Positions 26,818-44,394 of a DNA stretch of 64,000 nucleotides are shown piece after piece (positions within the stretch are counted from its first letter, which is position 1; each line of letters starts with the position of its first letter). Source of the stretch: DATFDN01 sp963767645 (GTDB lineage: Bacteria > Pseudomonadota > Alphaproteobacteria > Acetobacterales > Acetobacteraceae). The notes under the pieces are model-generated. The model was given only the letters and a program-made list of their open reading frames with translations. It made no database searches and was not told the DNA's origin. Location: contig CAVYEW010000014.1 in the NCBI GenBank assembly GCA_963767645.1, positions 372,001 to 436,000 of the forward strand. The letters run 5' to 3'. The position numbers and the translations under genes are program-made.

Positions 26818-27345
26818 TCAAAAACTTGGACGAGACCCGACGTGAATTCCGGCCGGACCGGCACGACGCTCTTCCCGCCATGCGGCCACCCAGAGCGCGA
26901 TGGCCAGCAGCGGAGCGACGATATCCATGTAAAAGATCCCGCCCGCATTGCCGGGAGCGAAGTTGCCCGTGGCCAACATTTGCTGGACATGGCCGGCCGC
27001 ATCGCCGAGCAGCGAGATCGACACCACCCAGATGACGGCAGCCTTGAAGGACAGGGGTCTATTGAAGGCGAGGCAAGCAGCCACCCCCATGGCGAAATCC
27101 GCCACTCCCACTTCGAACTGGAATGGACTCGGCTGCCAGCCGATGTAGGCCGCCGCTTGGTCCGGACGCGCGAGATGATAGTAGGCCGCCCACAGGAACG
27201 TCAGGCCGATCGGCAGCAGCAGCACCCAGGACAGGAATCGCTGAGCGGGTGCTCCATGGCCGCGACGTAGCGCTGCTATGACCAGTGCCAGTACCAGAAA
27301 GACCACCGGAAGGTTCGAGAGAACCAACCCGATCACGGCATCCAT
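26818..27345 (-). CDS. small integral membrane protein (DUF6790-like)
   Basis: A 175-residue protein with about five hydrophobic segments (residues 5-25, 38-60, 80-98, 104-120 and 138-160). GHVQQMLATGNFAPGNAGGIFYMDIVAPL is characteristic of a conserved family of small membrane proteins of unknown role, DUF6790 from memory. It stands alone: gltX is convergent on its 3' side and the cupin operon ends 78 nt upstream. No function can be assigned. Confidence 0.7.
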   Translation of the reverse strand: MDAVIGLVLSNLPVVFLVLALVIAALRRGHGAPAQRFLSWVLLLPIGLTFLWAAYYHLARPDQAAAYIGWQPSPFQFEVGVADFAMGVAACLAFNRPLSFKAAVIWVVSISLLGDAAGHVQQMLATGNFAPGNAGGIFYMDIVAPLLAIALWVAAWREERRAGPAGIHVGSRPSF

Positions 27346-27423
27346 TCTGTCCCCCGGACTAAAACCCGATCGGAAGATCGTCGCTCAGCGTAATGATCGG
27401 GTCAAGTCCGGTCGGAGCTGGGG

Positions 27424-27837
27424 CTATCCCCGGCCAGCCGGCGGGTCGCAAGGCCTCGTCTGCATCTCGGCCGGGACCGACACTTCCAGGATCTCGAAGG
27501 CGTCGGCCGTGCGGCTCTCGTTGTGCGGCGTGCCGCCGGGGATGTAGATCGAATTCCCCGCCTCCAGCCGCACCGGCCCGTCTTCGAACTCCAGTTCGAG
27601 CCAGCCCTTGAGCACATACACGAACTGCGATTCGCACAGGTGATAGTGCCAGCCGGTCGGCTGCGACATTCCCTGTTCGGCGCGGGTTACCTGGGCGCGC
27701 ATATGGCCCTTGCTGCCGTCCGTCACGCCGAGGTCCTGGTACTTGAAGAACGCCCGCCGTCCCGGCACCAGCTTCGGGTTCTTGGCGCTCGCCACCGCCA
27801 CCGTCCGGCCCTGGTCCAGCGTTGCCGCGTCTGCCAT
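27424..27837 (-). CDS. cupin-domain protein
   Basis: A 137-residue single-domain cupin. The first metal-binding motif is GWHYHLCESQFVYVLKGWLELEF (two His and a Glu) and the second is IPGGTPHNESRTADAFEILEV. The start is ATG 27837, with GGGAGGGATCG upstream. The frame extends further but codes no family sequence. It may act as a small dioxygenase, isomerase or sensor. It is the last gene of the pdh-lpd operon, 38 nt after the rhodanese gene. Confidence 0.85.
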   Translation of the reverse strand: MADAATLDQGRTVAVASAKNPKLVPGRRAFFKYQDLGVTDGSKGHMRAQVTRAEQGMSQPTGWHYHLCESQFVYVLKGWLELEFEDGPVRLEAGNSIYIPGGTPHNESRTADAFEILEVSVPAEMQTRPCDPPAGRG

Positions 27838-27875
27838 GTCGATCCCTCCCTGGCTGCGATGATCGTAAGCCCAGG

Positions 27876-28286
27876 TCAGCGCTGGCGCCAGGGCAGCCCC
27901 TCGGCCTTCCAGCCGCTCACCGTGCCGCGGCGTCCCAGCATGTTGGGCGCACCCTCGAAGCCCTCGGCGACATTGTAGGCGCGAGCGAAGCCTGCCCGCG
28001 TTGCTGCCTGCGCCGCCGCCATGCTGCGCGCGCCGCTGCGGCAGATGAAGAACAGGGTGTGCTCCGGCGTCACGCCTTGCTGGCGAAGCTGGTCCAGGAA
28101 GGCCGGGTTTACCTGCATCGTCGGGGCAACCTGCCACGGGATCAGGATCGGATCGGCCCCGGTCTCCGAGGTATCGGGGACGCCGACCGAGGCCCATTCG
28201 GCATCGGTGCGCACATCCACGAGCCGCGCCATGGGATCGGCGCGCAGCGCCTCCCAGGCCTGGGTGGGAGAGACGTTCTCGACCAT
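27876..28286 (-). CDS. rhodanese-like sulfurtransferase
   Basis: A 136-residue single rhodanese domain. LVDVRTDAEWASVGVPD is the CH2A-type motif, and the active-site loop FICRSGARSM places the persulfide Cys with adjacent Arg and Ser. YNVAEGFEG is the usual C-terminal block. The start is set at ATG 28286 (MVENVSPTQAW), with a GGCGGAGCG site and 13 nt after the lpd stop; a longer start would overlap lpd. Its place behind lpd suggests a sulfur-transfer role linked to lipoate or Fe-S supply, but that is inference. Confidence 0.88.
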   Translation of the reverse strand: MVENVSPTQAWEALRADPMARLVDVRTDAEWASVGVPDTSETGADPILIPWQVAPTMQVNPAFLDQLRQQGVTPEHTLFFICRSGARSMAAAQAATRAGFARAYNVAEGFEGAPNMLGRRGTVSGWKAEGLPWRQR

Positions 28287-28299
28287 GGCACGCTCCGCC

Positions 28300-29700
28300 T
28301 CAGAAATGGATCGCCCGCTTGTACGCATCCAGCACCGCCTCGTGCATCGTCTCCGAGATGGTCGGGTGCGGGAAGATCGTGTTGGCGAGCTCGGCCTCGG
28401 TGCTCTCCAAGGTGCGGGCGATCACGTAGCCCTGGATCATCTCCGTCACCTCGGCGCCGACCATGTGCGCGCCGAGCAGTTCGCCGGTCTTGGCGTCGAA
28501 CACCGTCTTCACCATGCCCTCCGGCTCGCCCATGGCGATCGCCTTGCCGTTGCCGATGAACGGGAAGCGGCCGACGCGCACCTCGTGCCCGCCCGCCTTC
28601 GCCTTGGCCTCGGTCAGCCCCACCGAGGCGACCTGCGGGCGGCAATAGGTGCATCCCGGAATGTTGGTCACGTCCATCGGATGCACGTCGTTCAGCCCGG
28701 CGATCTTCTCGACGCAGATGACGCCCTCATGGCTCGCCTTGTGGGCAAGCCAGGGCGGGCCGACGAGGTCGCCGATCGCGTACACGCCCGGCTCGCCGGT
28801 GCGCAGGTACTCGTCGGTCACGACATGGGTGCGCTCGACCTTCACGCCGGTGCCTTCCAGGCCGATATTCTCCACGTTGCCGACGATGCCGACCGCAGAG
28901 ATCACGCGGTCCACCGTGATCTCCTGGCTCTTCCCGTTCGCCTCGATCGCGGCGGTGACGGTGTCGCCGTTCTTCTTCGCGCTCTTCACCGCGGCGCCGG
29001 TGATCAGCTTCATGCCCTGGCGCTCGAACGACTTTGCCGCGAAGGCGCTGATCTCCTCGTCCTCGACGGGCAGGATGCGCTCCAGCACCTCCACTACCGT
29101 CACCTCGGCGCCCATGTTGCGATAGAAGCTTGCGAACTCGATGCCGATAGCGCCCGAGCCGATCACCAGCAGCGATTTCGGCATCGCGGGCGGCACCATC
29201 GCCTCCCGGTACGACCAGATCAGCTTGCCGTCGGCCTCAAGGCCCGGCAATTGGCGCGCGCGCGCTCCCGTCGCCAACACGATATGCGGCGCGCGCAGCG
29301 TGGCGAGCGGCTTGCCGTCTTTCTCGACGGCCAAGGTCTGCTTGCCGGCGAGCTTTCCAGCGCCATCGAACACCGTGACCTTGTTCTTGCGCAGCAGGTG
29401 CGCGACGCCGGAGGAGAGCTGCTTGGCAACGCCGCGCGAACGCTTCACCACCTTCTCAAGATCGAAGCGCGGATTGTCGGCGGCGAAGCCGTACTCGCCG
29501 AGATGGTGCAGCAGGTGGTTGATCTCGGAGGTGCGCAGCAGCGCCTTGGTCGGGATGCAGCCCCAGTTGAGGCAGATGCCGCCCAGATTCTCGCGCTCGA
29601 CCACGGCGGTCTTCATGCCGAGCTGCGCGGCCCGGATGGCGGCGACGTAGCCGCCCGGACCGCCGCCAAGGATGATTACGTCAAAGCTCTGATCGGCCAC
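28300..29700 (-). CDS. lpdA: dihydrolipoyl dehydrogenase (E3)
   Basis: A 466-residue FAD- and NAD-dependent disulfide oxidoreductase that reoxidises dihydrolipoamide on E2. The FAD Rossmann motif is ILGGGPGGYVAAIRA, the redox disulfide is in GGICLNWGCIPTKAL, NAD-binding is VIGSGAIGIEFASFY, and the dimer-interface His-Glu is in HPTISETMHEAVLDAY. It lies downstream of pdhABC with one GNAT gene between, which fits the E3 of this pyruvate dehydrogenase complex, although E3 is often shared with other 2-oxoacid dehydrogenases. Confidence 0.95.
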   Translation of the reverse strand: MADQSFDVIILGGGPGGYVAAIRAAQLGMKTAVVERENLGGICLNWGCIPTKALLRTSEINHLLHHLGEYGFAADNPRFDLEKVVKRSRGVAKQLSSGVAHLLRKNKVTVFDGAGKLAGKQTLAVEKDGKPLATLRAPHIVLATGARARQLPGLEADGKLIWSYREAMVPPAMPKSLLVIGSGAIGIEFASFYRNMGAEVTVVEVLERILPVEDEEISAFAAKSFERQGMKLITGAAVKSAKKNGDTVTAAIEANGKSQEITVDRVISAVGIVGNVENIGLEGTGVKVERTHVVTDEYLRTGEPGVYAIGDLVGPPWLAHKASHEGVICVEKIAGLNDVHPMDVTNIPGCTYCRPQVASVGLTEAKAKAGGHEVRVGRFPFIGNGKAIAMGEPEGMVKTVFDAKTGELLGAHMVGAEVTEMIQGYVIARTLESTEAELANTIFPHPTISETMHEAVLDAYKRAIHF

Positions 29701-29710
29701 TGTCTGATCC

Positions 29711-30205
29711 TCATGCGTCCGCGAGCGCAGCGATGCCCTGGGCGTCGAGCCGCTGCACGGTCCACTCCGTCACCGGGCGCGCACCGATGCGTCGGTAGAA
29801 TTCGAACGCCGGCTGGTTCCAGTTGAGCACGTTCCAGTCCATCGACCAGCAATTCTCGTCCCGGGCGATACGCGTAAGCCGGCGGAAGAACGCCAGCCCA
29901 ATTCCCTTTCCGCGATGAGCGGGTTCAACGAAAATGTCCTCGAGGAACAGGACCGGCTGCGCCGTAAAGGTGCTGAGCATGTAGTACCAGATCGCGATGC
30001 CAATAGGGCGTTGCGCGATCTCGGCCAGCATGGCATGCGCGAGCGGGGGCGATCCGAACAGCACGCGAGCGAAGTCCGCCTCGGTGGCGGTGAAGCGATC
30101 GAGCATCCGCTCGTATTCCGCCAGCCCACGCACTAGACGGAGCACCTCCGGGATATCGAACTCGTTCGCGACGCGGAGAGAGAAGGCTGCGCGCGGCGAA
30201 CTCAT
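29711..30205 (-). CDS. GNAT N-acetyltransferase, diamine-acetyltransferase-like
   Basis: A 164-residue single-domain acetyl-CoA-dependent acetyltransferase. It opens FSLRVANEFDIPEVLRLVRGLAEYE. The acetyl-CoA motif is IFVEPAHRGKGIGLAFFRRL, followed by WSMDWNVLNWNQPAFEFYRRIGA. This WxVLxWNxPAxxFY pattern is typical of diamine/spermidine acetyltransferases. The start is ATG 30205, preceded by GGAAGGAAC; a second ATG seven codons upstream lacks this. It sits inside the pdh operon between pdhC and lpd, separated from pdhC by a hairpin repeat. Confidence 0.85.
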   Translation of the reverse strand: MSSPRAAFSLRVANEFDIPEVLRLVRGLAEYERMLDRFTATEADFARVLFGSPPLAHAMLAEIAQRPIGIAIWYYMLSTFTAQPVLFLEDIFVEPAHRGKGIGLAFFRRLTRIARDENCWSMDWNVLNWNQPAFEFYRRIGARPVTEWTVQRLDAQGIAALADA

Positions 30206-30313
30206 GCGATGTTCCTTCCGCGACACCGGAGCATATCGTGCGGAGCGACTTCTCCCGTCATGGCCGCGGCCCGCCCTAGGAGATCCACGTATCGCTTGCA
30301 GTAAGGCCCGACT

Positions 30314-30341
30314 CCCTCTCCGCCCCGAATGGCGGAGAGGG
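30314..30341. repeat. family B hairpin repeat (copy 1)
   Basis: A perfect 11-bp stem, ccctctccgcc with ggcggagaggg, closes a 6-nt loop. It lies in the 165-nt gap between the pdhC stop and the GNAT start, so transcripts reading from pdhC into the GNAT-lpd part must cross it. There is no T-run after the stem. Related copies are at 34275 and 54592-54816. Confidence 0.8.
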
Positions 30342-30370
30342 GGCAGCGCACGTCAATGCGAGCGCTTGGA

Positions 30371-31696
30371 TCACAGCATCAGGCTCAGCGGCTCCTCGAC
30401 CACCGACTTGAACGCGGCCAGCCACTCGGCTGCCAGCGCACCGTCAATGACCCGGTGATCGACGGATAAGGTGCAGGTCATCATCGTGGCGACCGCGAGC
30501 TGCCCGTCCTTCACCACCGGACGCTGCTGGCCCGCCGCCACGGCGAGGATCGCGGCCTGCGGCGGGTTGATGACAGCGGCGAAGTCCGAGACGCCATACA
30601 TGCCCATGTTGGAGATCGAGAACCCGCCGCCCTGGAACTCCTCGGGCTTCAGCTTGCCGGACTTGGCGCGCTCGGCCAGTCCCTTCATCTCGTTGCTGAT
30701 CGCCGCCAGGCCCTTCTGGTCGGCCTTGCGGATGATCGGCGTGATCAGCCCATCAGGGATCGACACGGCGACGCTGATGTCCACGTCGTCATAGAGCACG
30801 ATCGCATCCTCGGTGTAGCTCGCGTTCACTGTCGGGATGCGCCGCAGCGTCACCGCCGCCGCCTTGATGAGCATGTCGTTGACCGAGAGGCGGAACGCGC
30901 CCGGCCCGTCCTTCGGCGAGCGCGCGTTCAGATCGCTCCGCAGCTTCAGCAGCGCGTCGATCCCGATATCGACCGAGACATAGAAATGCGGGATCGTCTG
31001 CTTCGCCTCGGAGAGCCGCCGCGCGATGACCTTGCGCATCGTGCTGTTCGGCACTAGCCGGTGCGGCGCGGTGATCGCGGGCGCCGGGGCGCGGGCGGCT
31101 GGCTGGGGAGCGGGAGCCTGCGCGGGCGCTGCCTGTGCCGGCGCCGGAGCGGGCTTGGCCGGGCCGCGCAGTGCCGCCTCGATATCGGCCTTGACGATCC
31201 GCCCGTTCGGCCCGCTGCCGGTCAGCGTGCCGAGATCGATGCCGCCCTGCTTGGCCATGCGCCGCGCCAGCGGCGAGGCGAACACCCGTCCGCCTTGGGC
31301 ATCATGCCCGTTGCCCCGGGAGGCGGCGGGCGCCGGCACAGGGGGCGCTTGCGGCGCAGGAGCACTCGGCCGGGCCGTCGGCGCAACAGGCGGCGCGGTC
31401 GCGGGGGCGGTCGAGGCGGGCGGCGCCTGGGGCGATGCGGCCGGGGCGGACTCGCCCGGCTGCACCAGCACGCCGATCGGCGCGTTCACCTTCACGCCCT
31501 GGGTTCCGTCGGAGACCAGGATCTTGCCGAGGACGCCCTCGTCCACCGCCTCCACCTCCATGGTGGCCTTGTCGGTCTCGATCTCGGCGATCACGTCACC
31601 CGAGTGGACCTCCTCGCCCTCCTTCTTCAGCCAGCGCGACAGCGTGCCCTCGGTCATGGTCGGGCTGAGCGCCGGCATCAGGATGTTAGTCGGCAT
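30371..31696 (-). CDS. pdhC: pyruvate dehydrogenase complex E2, dihydrolipoamide acetyltransferase
   Basis: A 441-residue E2 core. One lipoyl domain (1-78) has the modified Lys in EIETDKATMEVEAVDEG. A long Ala/Pro linker leads to the peripheral-subunit-binding domain (about 140-180, FASPLARRMAKQGG), then a second Ala/Pro linker and the catalytic trimeric domain ending with active-site DHRVIDG. It transfers acetyl from lipoamide to CoA. The start is ATG 31696 (MPTNILMPALSP), 14 nt after the pdhB stop. Confidence 0.95.
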   Translation of the reverse strand: MPTNILMPALSPTMTEGTLSRWLKKEGEEVHSGDVIAEIETDKATMEVEAVDEGVLGKILVSDGTQGVKVNAPIGVLVQPGESAPAASPQAPPASTAPATAPPVAPTARPSAPAPQAPPVPAPAASRGNGHDAQGGRVFASPLARRMAKQGGIDLGTLTGSGPNGRIVKADIEAALRGPAKPAPAPAQAAPAQAPAPQPAARAPAPAITAPHRLVPNSTMRKVIARRLSEAKQTIPHFYVSVDIGIDALLKLRSDLNARSPKDGPGAFRLSVNDMLIKAAAVTLRRIPTVNASYTEDAIVLYDDVDISVAVSIPDGLITPIIRKADQKGLAAISNEMKGLAERAKSGKLKPEEFQGGGFSISNMGMYGVSDFAAVINPPQAAILAVAAGQQRPVVKDGQLAVATMMTCTLSVDHRVIDGALAAEWLAAFKSVVEEPLSLML

Positions 31697-31710
31697 CGCA
31701 CGCCCTTCCG

Positions 31711-33117
<1,407 letters not shown>

Positions 33118-33120
33118 CGC

Positions 33121-34131
33121 TCAGGCCTCCAGCAGCACGTCGGTCCAGAGCTCCGCCGCATCGGGTTCCGGGCTCTCCTGGGCGAAGGCGGCAGCAGCCT
33201 GGATTTCCGCCCGCGTCCCGTCCTCGATCGATTTCAGCTCGGCCTCGTCGGCGCCCAGTTCCAGCAGCGCGCGGCGCGCGCTCTCGATGCAGTCCTGCCT
33301 CTCGCGCACCGCATTCACTTCCTCGCGGGTGCGATAGCGCGCCGGGTCCGACATGGAATGGCCCCGATAACGGTAAGTCAGCATCTCCAGCAGGTACGGC
33401 CCGTTGCCGGCACGGCAATGCGCCACCGCCTGCTCGCCGGCGGCCTTCACCGCCAGCACGTCCATCCCGTCCACCTGCACCCCCGGGATGCCCCAAGGCG
33501 CGCCATTCTGCGAGCGGTCGTGCGACGCCGAGGCCCGCTCGACGCTGGTGCCCATGCCGTAGCGGTTGTTCTCGATCACGTAGACCACCGGCAGCTTCAT
33601 CAAGGCGGCGATGTTGAAGCTCTCGAACACCTGGCCCTGATTGGCCGCGCCCTCTCCGAAATAGGTGAGGCAGACGCGGTCATTGCCGCGGTACCAGTCG
33701 CTGAAGGCGAGCCCAGTGCCGAGGCTCACCTGCGCCCCAACGATGCCGTGCCCGCCGAAGAAGTTCTTCTCCTTGCTGAACATGTGCATCGACCCGCCCT
33801 TGCCGTGCGAGTACCCGCCGGAGCGGCCAGTGAGTTCCGCCATGACCCCCTTGGGGTCCATGCCGCAGGCCAGCATGTGGCCGTGATCGCGATAGGAGGT
33901 GATGACCTGGTCGCCCTCGCCGATGGCGAGCTGCATGCCTACGACCACGGCTTCCTGACCGATATAGAGATGGCAGAACCCGCCGATCAGGCCCATGCCG
34001 TAGAGCTGACCGGCACGCTCCTCGAAGCGGCGGATCAACAGCATGTCGTGATAGGCCTTGAGCAGCAGCGCCTTGTCCGCCGCTGCGGGGCGCGGCTTGC
34101 CGCGCTTCAGCTTCTCGGCCGCTTGAGCCAT
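33121..34131 (-). CDS. pdhA: pyruvate dehydrogenase E1 alpha subunit
   Basis: A 336-residue thiamine diphosphate-binding subunit that decarboxylates pyruvate with PdhB. The cofactor motif is FGEGAANQGQVFESFNIAALMKLPVVYVIENN. The phosphorylation-loop-equivalent RYRGHSMSDPARYR is conserved. It heads the pdhA-pdhB-pdhC-GNAT-lpd-rhodanese-cupin operon, with 3 nt to pdhB. The upstream 241 nt to rpoC hold a hairpin repeat and presumably the operon promoter, which I could not identify. Confidence 0.96.
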   Translation of the reverse strand: MAQAAEKLKRGKPRPAAADKALLLKAYHDMLLIRRFEERAGQLYGMGLIGGFCHLYIGQEAVVVGMQLAIGEGDQVITSYRDHGHMLACGMDPKGVMAELTGRSGGYSHGKGGSMHMFSKEKNFFGGHGIVGAQVSLGTGLAFSDWYRGNDRVCLTYFGEGAANQGQVFESFNIAALMKLPVVYVIENNRYGMGTSVERASASHDRSQNGAPWGIPGVQVDGMDVLAVKAAGEQAVAHCRAGNGPYLLEMLTYRYRGHSMSDPARYRTREEVNAVRERQDCIESARRALLELGADEAELKSIEDGTRAEIQAAAAFAQESPEPDAAELWTDVLLEA

Positions 34132-34274
34132 TCCTGCCCTTCTCCCCTGGGCGATCCTCGCCCGGCAGAGACCTAGCGCCGGCGGGCACTCAGCGGCAAG
34201 CCGGGGAGGCGGACCTCGGGCGATCGTTTTTGGCCGTTCACGCGGGAATCAAACCGCCAGCGCTGCACGGGTCG

Positions 34275-34299
34275 CCTCTCCCGCCATTGGCGGGAGAGG
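34275..34299. terminator. family B hairpin (copy 2), candidate rpoC terminator
   Basis: A perfect 11-bp stem (cctctcccgcc with ggcgggagagg) closes a 3-nt loop, 73 nt downstream of the rpoC stop and about 144 nt before the pdhA start. There is no T-tract, so termination would have to be rho-assisted or driven by the hairpin alone. It belongs to the dispersed family B palindromes rather than being a unique terminator. Confidence 0.5.
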
Positions 34300-34372
34300 G
34301 ACACGGCGGCTCCGACAGTTCCAGTCACAACGAACGGCTCTCACGGCGCGTCCGCAGCAATCGCGCTCCAGC

Positions 34373-38537
<4,165 letters not shown>

Positions 38538-38580
38538 GCGGTGTCACCCTAAGAGGGATCACGGAATTTCGGTGCGAGTG

Positions 38581-38669
38581 ACCCCTCCCCCAACCCCCTC
38601 CCACAAGGGGAGGGGGCTAGCGGCGCACGCCTCCCCCTCCCCTTGTGGGAGGGGGCCGGGGGGAGGGGT
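38581..38669. repeat. family A palindromic repeat core (copy 2) between rpoB and rpoC
   Basis: Two facing GC-rich hairpins (ccccctcccacaaggggagg and its near complement) are enclosed by acccctccccc and ggggaggggt arms. It fills most of the 142 nt between the rpoB stop and the rpoC start. It lacks the gccgtttcac ends seen in copy 1, so only the core is conserved. Any strong RNA hairpin here would sit inside the rpoBC message. Confidence 0.8.
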
Positions 38670-38679
38670 CCGGATCGTA

Positions 38680-42861
<4,182 letters not shown>

Positions 42862-43016
42862 TGACCGTCCTGCTCGCCTGATTATGCCCAGAAGGCACTC
42901 TCGTTTCTGTCTGCGGCCCTCGATCCGTCGCGCCCCCGGCCGCCCAGGGCATTCTCCGAAGCACCTATAGTGTCTGTCCTGGGGGCCCGGACCCCTTAGG
43001 CCTCCGAAATGGGTTC

Positions 43017-43046
43017 GCGGGCGGAAGCGCGTCGGCTTCCGCCCGC
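43017..43046 (-). terminator. rplL-rpoB intergenic hairpin, candidate transcription attenuator
   Basis: A perfect 12-bp stem (gcgggcggaagc with gcttccgcccgc) with a 6-nt loop lies 82 nt after the rplL stop and 155 nt before the rpoB start. In E. coli a partial terminator and an RNase III site occupy the same gap and lower rpoBC expression relative to ribosomal proteins. This hairpin has the right position, although no T-run follows on the minus strand. The role is inferred from position and structure. Confidence 0.55.
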
Positions 43047-43128
43047 TTTGGACCCGCTAAGGGCCGTTCCGAACGTGAAAGACCGGCGACCAGGCCGGCG
43101 CGATTCTCGTCTGCGTTCCAAGTTTCCC

Positions 43129-43509
43129 TTACTTGACCTCGACCGCGGCGCCCTGGTCCTCCAGCTGCTTGCGGAGCTTGGCGGCCTCGTCCTTGCTCAC
43201 CGCCTCTTTCACGGTCTTCGGCGCGCCTTCAACCAGATCCTTCGCCTCCTTGAGGCCGAGGCCGGTGATCGCGCGGACCTCCTTGATGACGTTGATCTTC
43301 TTGTCGCCCGCCTTGGCCAGGATGACGGTGAACTCCGTCTGCTCCTCGGCCGCGGCCGGAGCGGCGGCGCCGGCCGCGGGCGCAGCGGCTACCGCTGCGG
43401 GCGCGGCAGCCGAGACCCCCCACTTGTCCTCCAGCAGCTTTGACAGCTCCGCGGCTTCGAGGACGGTGAGCGTCGACAGCTCGTCGACCAGCTTTTGCAA
43501 ATCGGCCAT
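43129..43509 (-). CDS. rplL: 50S ribosomal protein L7/L12
   Basis: A 126-residue stalk protein. The N-terminal dimerisation domain (MADLQKLVDELSTLTVLEAAELSKLLEDKWGV) is joined by an alanine-rich hinge to the factor-binding domain (EFTVILAKAGDKKINVIKEVRAITGLGLKEAKDLVEGAP). It recruits translation GTPases to the ribosome. It sits 91 nt after rplJ, and L10 and L12 are normally co-translated. Confidence 0.96.
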   Translation of the reverse strand: MADLQKLVDELSTLTVLEAAELSKLLEDKWGVSAAAPAAVAAAPAAGAAAPAAAEEQTEFTVILAKAGDKKINVIKEVRAITGLGLKEAKDLVEGAPKTVKEAVSKDEAAKLRKQLEDQGAAVEVK

Positions 43510-43600
43510 TTTCGTGTGACCCCTAATTTAACCCTTGATTTCGATCCGTTCAAGCCGGATCGCTCCGGCTTGCTCCACTTTCCCAGCAGGCCAGCCCCGC

Positions 43601-44128
43601 CTATGCGGCCGCCTGCTCCTCGTCCTTGCGGGCGAAGGCGCCGAACACCCGGGCAAGCTGCGCGGCCGAGGCCTGCAACGTGCCTGCGACCCGCGTCGCC
43701 GGCGTGGCGATCAGGCCGACGAGCTGGGCGCGAAGCTGCTCCAGGCTCGGCAGCTCGGCGAGCGCCCGCACCCCGTCGGGATCGAGCACGCGCGCGCCGA
43801 GCGCGCCGCCCAGCACCACCAGCCTATCATTGCCCCGGCTGTACTCGACCGTCGCCTTCGCGACCGCCACCGGATCCGCGGCCCAGGCCAGCGCGGTCGG
43901 CCCGCGCAGCAAGGGCTTGATGCCGGTGAACTGGGTGCCGTCCAGCGCCCGCGTGGCCAGCCGGTTCTTGGCGACCTTGAAAGTCGCGCCCGCAGCTCGC
44001 ATCCGGCGGCGCAGATCCGTTGCCTCGGCCACGGTCAATCCCTGATTGCGGGTGACCACGACCATGGACGTTTCGGCGAACACCTGAGCGAGCCCGGCGA
44101 CGAAGTCCCGCTTCTGTGCGCGGTCCAA
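43601..44128 (-). CDS. rplJ: 50S ribosomal protein L10
   Basis: A 175-residue protein starting MDRAQKRDFVAGLAQVFAET. It has the RNA-binding N-terminal domain (VVVTRNQGLTVAEATDLRRRMRAAGATFKVAKNRLATRAL) and a C-terminal helix that anchors L12 dimers. In many bacteria L10 represses its own operon by binding the mRNA leader. A 266-nt untranslated gap with several hairpins precedes it here, consistent with that. Confidence 0.95.
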   Translation of the reverse strand: MDRAQKRDFVAGLAQVFAETSMVVVTRNQGLTVAEATDLRRRMRAAGATFKVAKNRLATRALDGTQFTGIKPLLRGPTALAWAADPVAVAKATVEYSRGNDRLVVLGGALGARVLDPDGVRALAELPSLEQLRAQLVGLIATPATRVAGTLQASAAQLARVFGAFARKDEEQAAA

Positions 44129-44394
44129 TGCCGTCTCCGTGTCTCAGGCCGGATGCGTGTGGACCGCCCCCGGCCGGTTGCCCAAGGGCCGCACCATGCG
44201 GCCCGGTTCGCCTGTCTGAGAAAGTCGGAACCGCCAAGGGTCTCCCTGGCTCCCGCCTTGCGCGCGCGGGCCGAAGCCCCTTGGCCTCCGGGCGAGCCCG
44301 GTGGACGTGCGGTCTCGGACAGGTTCGGGGCCGCGCCCGGCTAGGGCCGCGCCCCCTGCCCGCCCGCCCCGGGATCGGGACGGACGAATTCCCG
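44129..44394 (-). promoter_or_regulatory. rplJ leader region with hairpins (possible L10-binding autoregulatory leader)
   Basis: 266 nt between rplA and rplJ without a credible gene. It holds a perfect 8-bp hairpin (gggccgca/tgcggccc, 44186-44204), a direct repeat of gggccgcgccc (about 44328 and 44344), and other GC-rich complementary stretches. In many bacteria this location carries the L10(L12)4-binding kink-turn leader. I can see the structure potential but cannot confirm the kink-turn consensus, so the function is inferred. It may also contain an internal promoter. Confidence 0.4.
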
